64,000 bases of DNA from contig JARFJB010002087.1 in assembly GCA_036346205.1 (NCBI GenBank), positions 7,681,501 to 7,745,500 of the forward strand. The letters are read 5' to 3'. This document shows positions 11,317 through 22,409 of the stretch, piece after piece. Both the position numbers and the translations under genes were made by a program. This DNA is from Vesta saturnalis (lineage: Eukaryota > Arthropoda > Insecta > Coleoptera > Lampyridae). The notes below the pieces were generated by a model. The model was not told the DNA's origin. It saw only the letters and a list, made by a program, of their open reading frames with translations, and searched no databases. Position 1 is the first letter of the stretch. Every line of letters begins with the position of its first letter.

Positions 11317-11830
11317 TCGTTCAACCAACCCTTAATAGACCCAAGATCAAGATTAAATAACTATGTTTAATGGACGCCGTATGGGTATCATTCTACAGAT
11401 CCTGTCGGTACAACGCAAAATGAATGTTTCTTTAGAGAAATTAGATCCCAGAACCAAACGATAATTTGGAAAAAAGCACTTGGAGTTACTGATTGCTGGT
11501 TTTGTTAAGAAACAATAGAATAGAACTTTATATCATAATCATCAACACAAAGCAACGACTTATTTTTATTACATTTTCTCCAGGCACAGTTAAATTCGTT
11601 CGCCAATTGACAGCATACCGCTAAATATGTTCTTCTCCTGTTTAGACCTCGTTCAACTAACCCTTCTTAGATCAAAGGTCAAGATTAGATACTATCTTAA
11701 ATGGACACCGTATGGGCGTTATTCTACAGATCCAGTCGGTTCAACGCAAAACGAATCCTTCGTTAGAGAAAAGTTTTGTTAAGAAACAATAGAATAAAAC
11801 TTTCTATCCTAAGGAAATGATTACGTTGAT
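11317..11830 (+). repeat. Two copies of an unknown exon-like repeat
   Basis: A segment beginning CTCGTTCAACCAACCC and containing CGTATGGGYRTYATTCTACAGATCC and GTACAACGCAAAATGAAT occurs at about 11317-11520 and again at about 11590-11830. Further copies lie at 18700-18970 and 19061-19330. Read on the plus strand the copies give fragments such as TPYGRYSTDPVGTTQN. No family recognised. Confidence 0.6.
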
Positions 11831-11925
11831 TTCTTAGAAAAAAAACGACTACCTCGATCAAAAAATATTAATTTAAGATTAGAAATATAACAAGTAAATA
11901 ATAAGGAAGAAGTGTTTATTGTAAT

Positions 11926-12590
11926 GGGTCTCACATTTGGGCACCATTTTGTAATGGTCGTCACGTTGGGGGCTATTTTGTGATGGTTCCTTTTCAGTCT
12001 TCTATAATTTCGAACTTATTGAGTAAAAATTATATATTGTTTTTATGAAAATGTGAAACGATTCAACGTCAACCAAGTGATTTTAATTTATAAAGATAAC
12101 GTTCATTAACTAACTTTACTTTTATTTTATCAAATTTCTGTCTGTGTAAATGAACTTCAATAATTACTCAACAAATTCCTTTTTCCTTTTATCGGGACGC
12201 TCCAGCTAGCTTAACAATGGGTTAAATGGTTATCGTTATCATCCATCAAAATTATGCTCAATCTGATGTTATTAATTACCTGTACTTGGAATTAATTTAA
12301 CTTGCTTTCTTCAGTATTTACACATGCAGTGTTTGCATAAGCTTTTAAGATTTATAACAGTCAATAATAAGAATTAATCAAAAGTGATAATATTTAATTA
12401 CGTTAAATTCTATATGCTGACTGTTTTGTTTACAGCATTTTATAAAAATGATACTAATTCTATGTTAGTATTTTCTTAATATTGACATGCAAAAACAATC
12501 CTTTAAAATGATCAACGAAATACATTTTCTTTCAGCATTTGTATTTAAACATACATTTAACAATAAATAAAACACAGCAGTCAACCTACC
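11926..12590. repeat. Dispersed repeat shared with the palindrome arms
   Basis: Matches 22990-23640 in direct orientation and 27640-28190 in inverse orientation. It includes an LTR-like start (TAACAGTCAATAATAAG, from about 12355) and an AATAAAAC motif near 12570, where it is cut by the Mutator relic. Confidence 0.75.
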
Positions 12591-13671
12591 ACGGCTAGCA
12601 ATCGTTTTACCGTCAGAAAGTTTCTCATTGACACTCTTTGATTTAAGCGTTCTCAATCGCGTACCCAGTCTCTTTGCACATGCCCCACACACTCCAATTT
12701 TTCAATATTGAAGTCTGTACCATATGGTTTTAAACCTGCAATGATGTAAAAGGCAGCTGTGTCCATAATAAGTAGTTATCTGCTGGATAGCAGGGGCAGT
12801 CAACCTACCACGCTCTCCAATCGTTTTACCGTCAGAAAGTTTCTCTTTGCTGCTTTTTGATTTCAGGGTTCTCTTTTGCACATGACTCACACATTCCAGT
12901 TTTTTAATATTGAAGTCTGGGCCATATGGTTTTAAACCTGCAATGGTGGCAAAGGCAGCTGTCTCTCCATCACCAAGATATTTATCATACTTCACGTTGT
13001 GGAGTTCGTCACTAGCTCCTAGGTAATTAGCAGCACAGCTTCCTTCATGAACTTTATCAAGCCTTTTTTTGTATCTGCAGAACTTACTTAGGATTTCCGC
13101 ATCAATTACCTTTCCTGTTCTTACACTGATTGGCGAAATCACGCCATTCTGTGAAGAGTATCCGCGCCATGTACCATTCAATGCGATTGTTATATTCTGC
13201 CCGATATTTTCTGTGTTTTCATTTTTTTTCTAGGGCTACAGCTTCTTCACCAGCTTCCTTAATGCTTCTTAATCCTATCTCTTTGGCCACATTGCGCAAA
13301 AGTTCATTATATGGTTTGGATTCAGTAGGACATGCTATATTCATAGTTCCGCAAAACACTTTTGTACCCCGTTCTCCTAAGCCAACGCAGCGAAAAGCTT
13401 ACACACACAACAATGTCACTGAGAAAATTTTGTAAGGATTATAGATTTACAATGCCATAAATACTAGTCTCCCTTGTAACTATTGTATTCTGTCAACCAA
13501 CCACTAATTTTCCAACTACATAAACTTTCTGTAGGAGGCTTTGCAGAAGTTTCAGTACTCGTACCATTTGGTTGTTCAACCCTAGCTTCACTGTCACTAG
13601 CTATATACACAAAGTTAGGCTTTCCTACATTGTTACGTATTTTGAATACTCTGTTCACAAATCTAGGCATT
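12590..13671 (-). pseudogene. Mutator-like transposase relic with internal tandem duplication
   Basis: The minus strand gives pieces of a Mutator-like transposase of the PF20700 type: a possible N-terminus at 13670-13464 (MPRFVNRVFK), a middle of NIACPTESKPYNELLRNVAKE (about 13340-13280), and the core at 13181-12702 with LNGTWRGYSSQNGVISPIS, TGKVIDAEILSKFC, KYLGDGETAAF and KLECVSHVQKR. A segment of about 200 bp is tandemly duplicated: KPYGPDFNIKKLECVSHVQKR recurs as a second, diverged KLECV...AKRLGTRLRTLKSK at about 12723-12590. Stops and shifts throughout make it inactive. Family assignment is from motif recall and could be tested by HMM search. Confidence 0.75.
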
Positions 13672-13872
13672 ATAATAATTCAATAATCAAACCTTTCATA
13701 CACAAATAACAACCTTCTTGCAACGAAACACAAAATACATCCAATATAAACAACGAAAAGAAACCAGTAAACAGCAAACATATGAAATGCAGGGATGCCA
13801 ACACTACCAACTATAGCAAACGAATAAATTATTTATACTTACTAGTACTGTATAAAGTGTAAAGTATGTAAT
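13672..13872. other. Spacer between transposon relics, nothing recognised
   Basis: AT-rich, with no supported feature. Confidence 0.4.
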
Positions 13873-15818
13873 ATACAGTGTGGAACAGCCAAATGGAATA
13901 AATTCAGTAGCTTCATTATTATGCATTTTTTTAGAAAATCCTGAGACACGTCAATTTTTAATTTTAAAATAACATCTTGTCTCGTAAACATGTCATCCCT
14001 AAATTCAACTCCCTTAAAGTGAGAGCTACAACCCCTAAATTTTCAAATTGGAAGTATGGGCTTTTGATACTTTATTAAAGTCTTTTCATTCTCTATTCAA
14101 AACTGATATGGTTTCAAATTTTATAGCAGAAATTAACAAGAAAAAAGGTAAAACATTAAAATAAAAAAAAATCATTATTAATGGAACAGATGTTCAAAGT
14201 GCATGCCTCCAGCGTCTTGGAAGCATCATAGACGTAAATAGAAATGTCTTCTAACGTTAGTTAACAGCTGAGGGGTAATCGACCTAATTGCCAGTGTTAT
14301 TCTTCTTCTTAAGTCAGCTACATCGTCGGGTTTGGTTTTGTAGACCATACTTTTTACATGTTCCAATAGGAAGAACGGGGTGAGATCAGGTGATCGTACA
14401 GACCATTCTGCAAAACCACGTCTCCCTATCCAGCGATTTGGAAAGGTTTTGTGGAGATATTGCCAGACATTGACTTCGTAATGTGCTGGTGAGCCATCCT
14501 GCTGGAACCATATTGCATTGCCTAGAAGTAGTGGGTTTCCTTCAGCCGGATACAAGTTTGCAATCACTGGTACAACATTATTTTGGAGCAGCTCTAAGTA
14601 AATTTCTCCATTCAAATTGCCGTCAATGAAGAATGCCGATTATTCCTGCCCAAACATTTACTTTCACAGGGTTTTGCGTGTGTAGTTCCCTCATCCAGTA
14701 GGGATTTTCTCTCGACCAGTAACTATAGTTTTGGCGATTAACATGGCCGTGAAGAGTAAATGTAGATTCATCCGAAAATAAAACATTTTCTATTTGTGAA
14801 GCATTGTCATCTATCATTTGCATCATTTGTTCACAAAAGAGAATTCGTCTATCAAAATCGTTTTCCGCGAGCTCATTAGTTGGTAGCCGTTTATATGGGT
14901 GCATCTGATTTTCTGCCAATACGCGTAGAATTAAGGAATGGCTAATGTTTAATGCTAAAGCTGTTTGACGACTCGACGAATGTGGATTTTCTTCAACAAT
15001 AAGCATTACATCTAATTTCTGATCATCGCTGAGTTTATTGGGAGGATTTTTCTTTAGCTGTTGTACATGTCCTCGTTCTCGAAACTGCCTCCGGCTATTT
15101 TTCTTGAAATAGGCGAACAACTTCGGCCTGCGTTCGTGTTCTGTTTCCGTAACCAATCATCTGCATAATCGTTATCTTCTGCATTTCTGTTAGTAAACCA
15201 TTTCTCTTAATTGCAACACTAAAATTAAAGCAAACCTTTTAACACTGACAACTGTCAACTGACAATCACGTTTCTAGGTAATTCCACTAAAGCTGATAAT
15301 GGCCAAGTTCTTAAATTTCAGGTTTGTTCATTTGCTGCTTGCTGGTTTTTGTCGTTCGATTGTCGAGCCAAAATTGTACGTATTTATTAGTAAGTTTTTA
15401 TCTTATTGTGGGAAATGTTGGCAATTAAAGACATTTATTTTTTGTTGTTATTAACATTTACGAACCTAAAATTGACAAATTGTATTACATATAAAAATTT
15501 TATTTTAATGTAACGAATTTTCTGCGCTGAAGAAACTTATCCGTTTTTCTAGTTAATTTCTGCAATAAAATTTAAAACCATAGCTGTTTTGAATAAACAA
15601 TGAAAAGACATTTTAAATGACGTATAACAAGCCCCTACTTCCAATTTGAAAATTTAGGGGTTGTAGCTATCACCTGAAGGTAGTTGAAATTTGGGATGAC
15701 ATTTTTACGTGACAAGATGTCATTTTAAAATTAGAATTGACGTGTCTTAGGATTTTCTAAAAAATTGCACAATAATGGAGCTACTGAATTTATTCCATTT
15801 GGCTGTTAATACTATGTA
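13873..15818 (-). mobile_element. DUF4817/DDE_3 (Tc1-mariner-related) DNA transposon with long TIRs
   Basis: Long terminal inverted repeats, roughly 180 bp: the left end TACAGTGTGGAACAGCC is mirrored by GGCTGTTAATACTATGTA on the right, and the inner parts (AGTAGCTTCATTATTATGC; GGGGTTGTAGCT) also pair. Ends abut TA. It encloses one inactivated transposase on the minus strand. Confidence 0.85.
14226..15190 (-). pseudogene. DDE_3 transposase, inactivated
   Basis: The reading starts near 15185 with MQKITIMQMIGYGNRTRTQA, is broken by a stop and small deletion near 15100, and continues as 15156-14623, then 14615-14226. The N-terminal HTH region is followed by the first catalytic Asp in VLFSDESTFTLHGHVN, the second in IWFQQDGSPAHYEV, and the C-terminal RSPDLTPFFLLEHVKSMVY, where a short deletion has damaged the usual PDLTPLDFFLWG box. 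The downstream C-terminus LLTNVRRHFYLRL is typical. The enclosing TIRs mark it as one element. Confidence 0.88.
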
Positions 15819-16119
15819 ATATGTAATCAGTAGTATATAAAGCGCTTGGTGTCTTGTGCTGTTTACCTCGCCGCTACCCTTATAAACTTTGTAAAATCGA
15901 ACTGCATTGCTTAACAAAAATATTTATAAATAAAACTACTAAATAGATTTTTATGTAACTAGTCTTAAATTAACCGCCATTAAATGAGTATTATTTTTCT
16001 GAAAGAAAATGAATATATTTAATTTTTTTTTAAATGAATCTGATATAAATGGGATAGAACTTATGCAAGAATTGCAGTTTTAGGAATTTTGAGAAAAGTG
16101 TCACTTATTCGCCAATTAC

Positions 16120-16696
16120 TACTCAAAATTACATTGTAGCCAATAATTTACATTATTCTTCCCCAAAAATTTTTGTGGCATTGCGAATTTTGTTGACAAT
16201 GCCAGTTTCCATAGCCACAGCGGAAAGATCGTTTTCCAAATTAAAAATCATTAAAAACTACTTACGTTCTACGATGGTACAATAACGATTGGAAAGTCTT
16301 GCCATTATTTAAATCGAGTCTACTTTAATAGACATTGAAACATTAATACAATTTTCAAAAAACAAAACGCATAAAGTGTAGTTCTTTTAAAATATGTTCA
16401 ATGTTCCAATAATTTTGTTCAAAATTTTTGCGTTTATGAATAAAATTTTTAAAATTTAAAACGTTATTTTAAAAACAATTTCATCTATTATCTAACATCC
16501 CATGTTAATTCATTTTTATTAACAGTTTTGATTATTTCGGTAAGTATCGCACGACTTTAACTAAAAAGATTCTGAGCTGAATGTGTGAAAGAATTCTACT
16601 ATTTTATAACAAGGTTTGTTAATTTTTTTATAACAATGTTTAGAGGTACACTTTTTGTTTTTGCACGACGGCACCCGACAAAGTGGCGCACCACTG
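16120..16696 (+). pseudogene. hAT transposase C-terminus and 3' TIR
   Basis: About 16140-16378 reads as the hAT C-terminal dimerisation domain, with PVSIATAERSFSKLKIIKNY and a following RLESLAI, then a stop near 16380. The element tail runs to the terminal inverted repeat GGCGCACCACTG, ending at 16696. It complements the N-terminal half at 3689-4980, suggesting that both derive from one ancestral hAT copy at the edge of the duplicated block. Confidence 0.8.
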
Positions 16697-17043
16697 CTTA
16701 TTCGTAATATTGTAGTATGCACCGTATGTTTGTTCAATTCAAGTGGTCTTAACGTGTAAATAAGGTGCTCAATCTAATATTTAAAAAAACTCTAATTTAT
16801 AACCTAGCACATAATACACAAAAGCTAGGATGTCAACTAGTTCGTGTCATTGGGTAATACTAAAAACACTACTTAATAATCATTCTCTAGTCAACTAATC
16901 ATTTTTCATTTTTCATCTCTTCAGTATTAGGAAGAAAGTAAGTAATAATGATAAAATATACAAGTTGAACTAAAACTACATTTATTACAAATATAAATAA
17001 ATAATTTACAATAACAGATAAATTAATAAAGTAACAATTTAAT

Positions 17044-17280
17044 TTATTTTTTCCCTGCAACTGCTGCAAGTCCGGCGTACCCTTGAACTACAGGTAAAGC
17101 CTTTTCTGCTGCTTTAAATACATTTTTTCCAACTTTTTCCTGTAAAAAAAATGTCACTTTTAAAATATTTTTCTATGTTAAACTTACTAATTTCTTCCAC
17201 CCTTTCCATCGGCCTTCAGCATTGTTAACGAATGCGGATAAAACAAGTAATGCAAACACAAAAATAACTGTAATTTTCAT
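17044..17280 (-). CDS. Cecropin-type antimicrobial peptide precursor (copy B)
   Basis: Exon 1 is 17280-17188 and exon 2 is 17139-17044, with a 48 bp intron (GTAAGT...ACAG). By eye both exons match copy A base for base, so the predicted 62-residue precursor is the same: signal of about 23 residues, mature start RWKGWKKL, AEKALPVVQG hinge region and C-terminal AGKK. The introns differ by one inserted base in a T/A run and one substitution. Identical coding sequence beside diverged flanks suggests a recent duplication plus purifying selection, or gene conversion. Expression is predicted to be Rel/GATA-dependent as for copy A. Confidence 0.92.
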
Positions 17281-17345
17281 TTTGAAAATGTGAAGTTAAG
17301 TTAGCAGATGAAGAGAACTAATGGATATCTGTTCATTTTTCTTAC

Positions 17346-17490
17346 TATTTATAATATGACTATTATAAAATGTGGTTGGGGAACTTTAAGCAGATTCCTT
17401 TATAAATGAAAGTTGTCTCAGGTCAAATACCAATACCAAGATAGTGTTTATAAACATAGTTGTATCGCTAAACGGATAAGGGGATTACTA
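17346..17490 (-). promoter_or_regulatory. Promoter of cecropin copy B
   Basis: TATAAATA (17353-17346) lies 66 bp before ATG. Upstream is the conserved GATA plus κB-like block, read on the plus strand as GATAAGGGGATTACT at 17475-17489, one base different from copy A in the κB half. Confidence 0.65.
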
Positions 17491-18171
17491 ACACTAATTT
17501 TTATACTTTTCATGCGTATTAACTTGATTGTCATTTTGGAATTGATTTGTCGTGAAGTTATTGAAAAGTTTTGTTTCCCAAATTGGCAGTACATTTTCAA
17601 GTAAAATATATTGCGTTTGTTGAGATCTAAGGATTACTTAATTTTTCACTATTAAATCACATTACCGTAAATTCGAAGATGAGAGGACGTAATGACGATT
17701 ATAAAACGAATACGAATGAACAATAATCAAAAAGGAGCGTTATCCTCTTCATTACATTTTTGAGCATTAGATATGGTTGGACAGTTGACAGATTTTTTTT
17801 ATTTGATTTGCACTTCATTCATTTGTATCAAGGTTTCATAGCGTTGTTAGTTTTGTCTTTTCCGGATACATTGGTGGTCGTACATTTTATTATTCGCAAC
17901 TTTCTGCTTCCAAGCTTAACATTAAGGTCATTAATACAAATGTAATCCATATTTAATTAACTTACTTCAATAACAATGTAATAACTGGAATATTGTACTT
18001 TGACATTTTGTAAGGAATGATTTGCGTTCGTGAAAAGACGATAGACCATTTACGGACCAAGTGGTTCAGGTATCTTAAAGAATAATAAATTAAATAGATA
18101 GTAATGTTTTAAACGTGAAATTATTTTTTATGTAGGGTAAAGTTGGTAAAAACGTACATCAACTCAAATTA

Positions 18172-18700
18172 TTAATTATCAAATTTGAAAGGTATACAAC
18201 AGTTATCACCATAATTATTAAAAATAAATGGTATTTTAATTTTTCCAAGTTCAGGTAAATTATCTGTATTGTTCATTACTGCGGCGTTATTACACACTGA
18301 ATTATTAAGCACTGAACTTTCTGACATAAAATGTGAATCATCAGGCGCTAGCTGCTGCACGAAATCGACACTGTTATTTCCGTTCTGCAAAGTTTTACTA
18401 GCGAATTGTATTTTGTTTTCAAGTAACTCCTACACGTAGCTTTCGGCAACACTAAATGATTTCCAGCACCCGTATCTTTTCGGGCCAGCAGATCTACCAC
18501 CTTGTTCGCCTAAACGAATTTCCATCACATTTTCTTTCTTCAGATATGTTCAAGTGGAAACTTATGGCACATGATACGATTGTCATTCGAAATCATTTTT
18601 CATAGATTCTAAATATACACTTCCTTCACTTTAACGAATGACACATGACTTATTTTGCACAGAATAAATGGTTCACCTTTTTTTAAATCTGCTTCCGCCA
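18172..18700 (-). pseudogene. Unknown coding relic in block B
   Basis: The open part, 18390-18172, ends NNYGDNCCIPFKFDN. Upstream on the minus strand, weaker protein-like readings continue in shifting frames to about 18700 (for example EIRLGEQGGRSAGPKRYG). The 18172-18345 part is also present in block A. It is probably a fragment of a transposon or host gene carried along with the duplicated block. No domain recognised. Confidence 0.4.
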
Positions 18701-19330
18701 ATCGATAGCATACCACTAAAGATGTTCTTCCCTTGTCTAGATCTCGTTCAACTAACCCTTATTAGACCAAAGGTCAAGATTAAATATTATTTTTAATTGA
18801 CACCATATGGGCGTTATTTTACAGATCCAGTCTGTACCACGCAAAATGAATCCGTCGTTAGACAAATTAGTTACCAGAACCAATAATTTAACGATAGTTT
18901 GGAAAAAAACACTTAGAGATATCGATTGCTGGTTTTTTTAAGAAACAATAGAATAAAACTTTCTACCCTAATTATCAACACAAAGCAACGACTTATTTTT
19001 ATTCAAAAGTTTAACACCTACATAATGAAATTTATAGAAGAAATGCCAGAGTAACTTACAATGAGTGTTGAAACACACCGCCATTTTGTTGCAGACACAG
19101 TTGAATTCGTTCGCCAATTGATAGCATACCACTCAAAAATGTTCTTCTCCTGCTTAGACCTCGTTCAACTAACCCTTATTAGACCAAAGGTCAAGATTAA
19201 ACACTGTTTTGAATGGACACCGTATGGGCGTTATTCTACAGATCCAGTCGGTACAACGCAGAATAAAACTTTCTATCCTAAGGGAGTCATTTACGTTGAT
19301 TTCTTAGAAAAACAGCTACCTTAATCGAAA
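18700..19330 (+). repeat. Two further copies of the unknown exon-like repeat
   Basis: Copies at about 18700-18970 and 19061-19330 of the segment also seen twice in block A. The second keeps an 87-codon open frame (19061-19324) including HRHFVADTVEFVRQLIAYHS and TPYGRYSTDPVGTTQN. A related start (ACACAAAGCAACGACTTATT) also occurs at 20573-20720 and, inverted, at 30220-30365. Confidence 0.6.
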
Positions 19331-19406
19331 AACATTAATGAACTAAATTAAAGATTAGAAATACAACAAGTGAATAATAAGGAAGAAGTGTTTATGTGAG
19401 ACATAA

Positions 19407-19502
19407 CTATTTTTTTCCTACAAATGCTGTAAGTTCTGAATACATTTGAACAACTGGCAAAACATTTATTGTTGCTTTAAATTCATTTTTACAAATTTTT
19501 TT
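19407..19502 (-). pseudogene. Isolated cecropin exon 2 relic
   Basis: Minus strand, exactly 32 codons after a TTAG acceptor, ending TAG, the same length as exon 2 of copies A-D. It reads KKICKNEFKA at its start, keeps LPVVQ and ends TAFVGKK. The KNEFK and VGKK features ally it with copy H (53876-54114). No signal-peptide exon is recognisable within several hundred bases, only a possible decayed exon 1 tail before GTACTT. The open frame is undisrupted, so exon loss may be recent or the exon may be constrained by chance only. Confidence 0.75.
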
Positions 19503-19882
19503 CTAAGATGTAAATAAGTACTTGTAATTTGCATTTTTTCTAGTCGTCATTTGGAAAGTCGTAAATTACGGTACATATTAGAGATCCAAATGATACTGAT
19601 TGGAATAAAGCCTTGACTAGCAGGTAAATGATTGGAAGTGATAGTGTTACGTATCTAGCATTCATGATGGAAAGGGTTCAGTGTTCTTATTAAATCACGT
19701 GCTCAGGTATTGAAGTGCAGACGTGTTTAAAAAGTGTTCTTGTGGAGCATGTACCGAACCCTCTCTTAATTTATATATTTTTCAATATATAATTAAAAAA
19801 TGTAATTTTTAATCTTCTCTTATTTAGAATTAAAAGCTTTGTCTGAGTATTTGAACTTATGCTCTTAAGCTTTCTGAAATTA

Positions 19883-21539
19883 TACTGGGTGTAAAATTAG
19901 TGCGTAATTCTTATGTTGCTCCGTAACTAGTTTAGGTAGAGAAAATTTTGAAACATGAAAGTTGTGTATTAGTTTCTTCTCCGTAACCTAAAAATATCTA
20001 TAATTCTACAGGGTGTTGCATTTTCGAATACCAGTATCCAACTTAAATATTTTAAATTGAACACCCTGTATATTTTTAAGTATTCTTATTCTGTCACCAA
20101 TTTCCTATCTGGTAACGTTTTGTTTTTTTAATTAGGAGTTGGAAAAATATAACGCATGCAAACACAACGAACAAAATCTGCAGAGGCCACATTGTGACAG
20201 ATTAATCAAAAATGCTTTGTCAAACGTTTGTCAAGATCATCTACTGTCTGAAAAATTAAAAGTTAAATTCCGTTGTATCTGGTGTTTGCTACGGTACAAT
20301 AAATTAATGTTTCAATTGGCTATAACTCATTTTTTTTTTAATGGAACACCCTGTATTTTGTATGTGATTCAGATCGAGAAATAAATTCTCTCTCGATTTT
20401 ATATTGGGATTCCTCTAAAGTTGACATTTTTTAAATTATTGCAGATTTTTAAGAATAACAGGACCGTGTTATGTGAATTGTAATTTTAGAAAGCTATGTT
20501 AAACATTCCGAAAGCGCCATTTCTGCATATTGCAAGATTATCATTAAATAAATAAATTGATCAAATCATCAACACAAAGCAACGACTTATTTTTATTACA
20601 AAATTTTAACACCTACATAATGAAATTAATAGAGGAAATACCAGAGCAATTCACAGTAAGTGTTCAATCACGCCGACATTTTGTTGCAGGAACAGTTGAA
20701 TTCGTTCCATAAATGAAAGTTGAACATCAATTAGCATTCATAGGCACTTGGCGAAAAGCATCACGAATTCTCTCTTTCATATCCTCGCTAGTAGTTGGAG
20801 TCGAATTTGGTACACAAAGTCCTTTATACAGTCCCAAAGGGAAAAATTTAGTGCAGATAGGTCTGGAGACCTAGCAGACCAGTTCTGTGGACCAACTCGC
20901 CCAGTCCAGCGACCAGGAAATCTAATATTTAAAAAATTTCGAACATTCAGCGTCGAGAGTTATTAATCCTCTTGCCCCCGGCTTTCTAAATTTTGCGGGA
21001 AAAGTTTCTGGTGTATTTCGATATGGTAGAGATGCAATTTATTACTTTTTAAAATAGGGTGTATTAAGAAACTTTTCGACTGACGTGAGGATTTTCAACC
21101 ACTGCAGCAACAATCATTAATGCGTTTTCCTCATTGTTTACATGTCTTGTACGCATACGTTTTGTACAATTAACGCTGCCTGTTGTTTCAAACCTTCCTT
21201 TGAGTCTTTCGAAGCTAACTTCATGTGGGTGTCTTGTCAGGATACAGCATAGCTTCGGGGTGCAAGAAGACATTTTCCTCTAGATTCTCCTAATATCCAG
21301 CACAACACACAGATTCTAATTTACTGCGAATTAATATAACAGATAATAGGGTGTTCAATTTAAAATATTTGGATACTGGTACCCGAAAATACGACAACCT
21401 GTAAGGTATTGTAGATATTTTTAGCTTACGGAGAAGACGCTAATACACAAATTTTTTATTTAAAGATTTTCTGTATCTAAAATTGTTACAGAGCAACATA
21501 AGAATTACGCACTAATTTTACACCCAGTACATAATTTTT
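19883..21539 (-). mobile_element. DDE_3-type transposon with TIRs of about 200 bp
   Basis: Left TIR from TACTGGGTGTAAAATTAG is mirrored at 21340-21539. It contains a minus-strand transposase relic. Its right two thirds form part of the palindrome (see 20281). Confidence 0.8.
20740..21290 (-). pseudogene. DUF4817/DDE_3 transposase relic
   Basis: The N-terminal HTH part at 21273-21064 includes HPHEVSFERLKGRFETTGSV and VVENPHVSRKV. The C-terminal DDE part near 20960-20750 reads SARSPDLSALNFSLWDCIKD. The catalytic middle is deleted. The right palindrome arm has the mirror copy at about 29750-30270. Confidence 0.75.
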
Positions 21540-21964
21540 TACCTGTTTCATAATGTTCTCGTTAACTTTAATGGAAACTTAAGCGTAGTAATCTTTCATA
21601 AATAAATCAAATGTTTTAATAGCGAACGTTTTGTGAATTAGCCTAAATTTCCTTTATATTACTCCATCAAATGTTGACAATACATCATTGAAGAACTTGC
21701 AAATCTAATTCCAGCTAGTGCTTGAAATTATAGTAAAGCTATACCTATTGCAATCATAATTTCTAAATTATTTGCTAAACAAAGAGTTGCTAAGAATTCA
21801 TACAATTTTGAAATAGATAAGATAAGTGTTCTAAAATTCACTCGACGTGCTTAAAAATATTCGGCCAATTTGGGAAACAACGTTATTCAATTTTCATGGT
21901 AATGAACCAATTCCATTATGGCAATCATGCGAGCGAGATTAACAAATTTTTAATCTAAAGTGTT

Positions 21965-22103
21965 GGTAATTTCCTTATCGGTTTAGCAGTAAAATGTTTA
22001 TAAACACTGTTTAGGCATTGGCATTTGACCTAAGATAGCTTTCCAGTAAAGTAATTTGTAGTAAGTCCCCCAATTACACTTTCTAATGCTCAGCCTATAA
22101 ATA
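21965..22103 (+). promoter_or_regulatory. Promoter of cecropin copy C
   Basis: κB-like GGTAATTTCC (21965-21974) overlaps CTTATC (GATA, 21974-21979); AGATAG at about 22033; TATAAATA (22096-22103) 62 bp before ATG. Order and spacing match copies A, B and D. Confidence 0.65.
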
Positions 22104-22164
22104 TCAAGAACGCTATAGAAAGGTGTATTAGAATTCTAGTAATACAATTAAATATATCTTCAAA

Positions 22165-22405
22165 ATGAGACTTTCTGTTATTTTTGTTTTTTCGTTACTT
22201 GTTTTATCTGCATTCGTAAACAATGCTGAAGGTCTATGGAAAGGGTGGAAGAAATTAGTAAGTACTACATTAAGACAATTAATAATAAAAGTTAAATAAT
22301 TTTTTGCAGGAAAAAGTTGGAAAAAATGTATTTAGAGCTGCAGAAAAGGCTTTACCTGTAGTTCAAGGCTACGCTGGACTTGCAGCAGTTGCGGGGAAAA
22401 AATAG
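22165..22405 (+). CDS. Cecropin-type antimicrobial peptide precursor (copy C)
   Basis: Exon 1 is 22165-22257 and exon 2 is 22310-22405, with a 52 bp intron (GTAAGT...GCAG). The precursor is 62 residues, beginning MRLSVIFVFSLLVLSAF, with a predicted mature start LWKGWKKL. Position 1 is Leu rather than the Arg found in A, B and D. The second exon reads EKVGKNVFRAAEKALPVV and ends AVAGKK; a likely amidation signal is kept. A poly(A) signal AATAAA lies about 55 bp after the stop. It lies in the left palindrome arm and differs from arm partner D in only two residues, signal position 3 and mature position 1. Confidence 0.92.
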
Positions 22406-22409
22406 ATTA

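Larger units (their letters stand above)
5110..11925. repeat. Duplicated block A (paralogous to block B at 16100-19400)
   Basis: Apart from the copia insertion, the whole interval runs collinear with 16390-19400 in the same orientation. Shared parts are the hAT tail, the cecropin gene with its promoter, about 1 kb of upstream sequence, and a set of repeated unknown segments. Both blocks end at the same short sequence, GAAGAAGTGTTTAT. Identity is near complete over the cecropin exons and visibly lower, with small indels, in the distal part. Confidence 0.85.
16100..19400. repeat. Duplicated block B (paralogous to block A)
   Basis: Direct-orientation duplicate of 5110-6490 plus 10787-11925. It lacks the copia insertion and so shows the pre-insertion site at about 17920 (AACATTAAGG). 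It carries the hAT 3' end, cecropin copy B and the unknown repeated segments. Confidence 0.85.

Noticed and set aside
22165..22405. Alternative reading of the peptides as defensins, moricins or generic secreted peptides
   Set aside because: No cysteines in the mature part rules out defensins. The W2, EKVGKN, ALPVVQG and GKK features and the intron position fit cecropins better than moricins.
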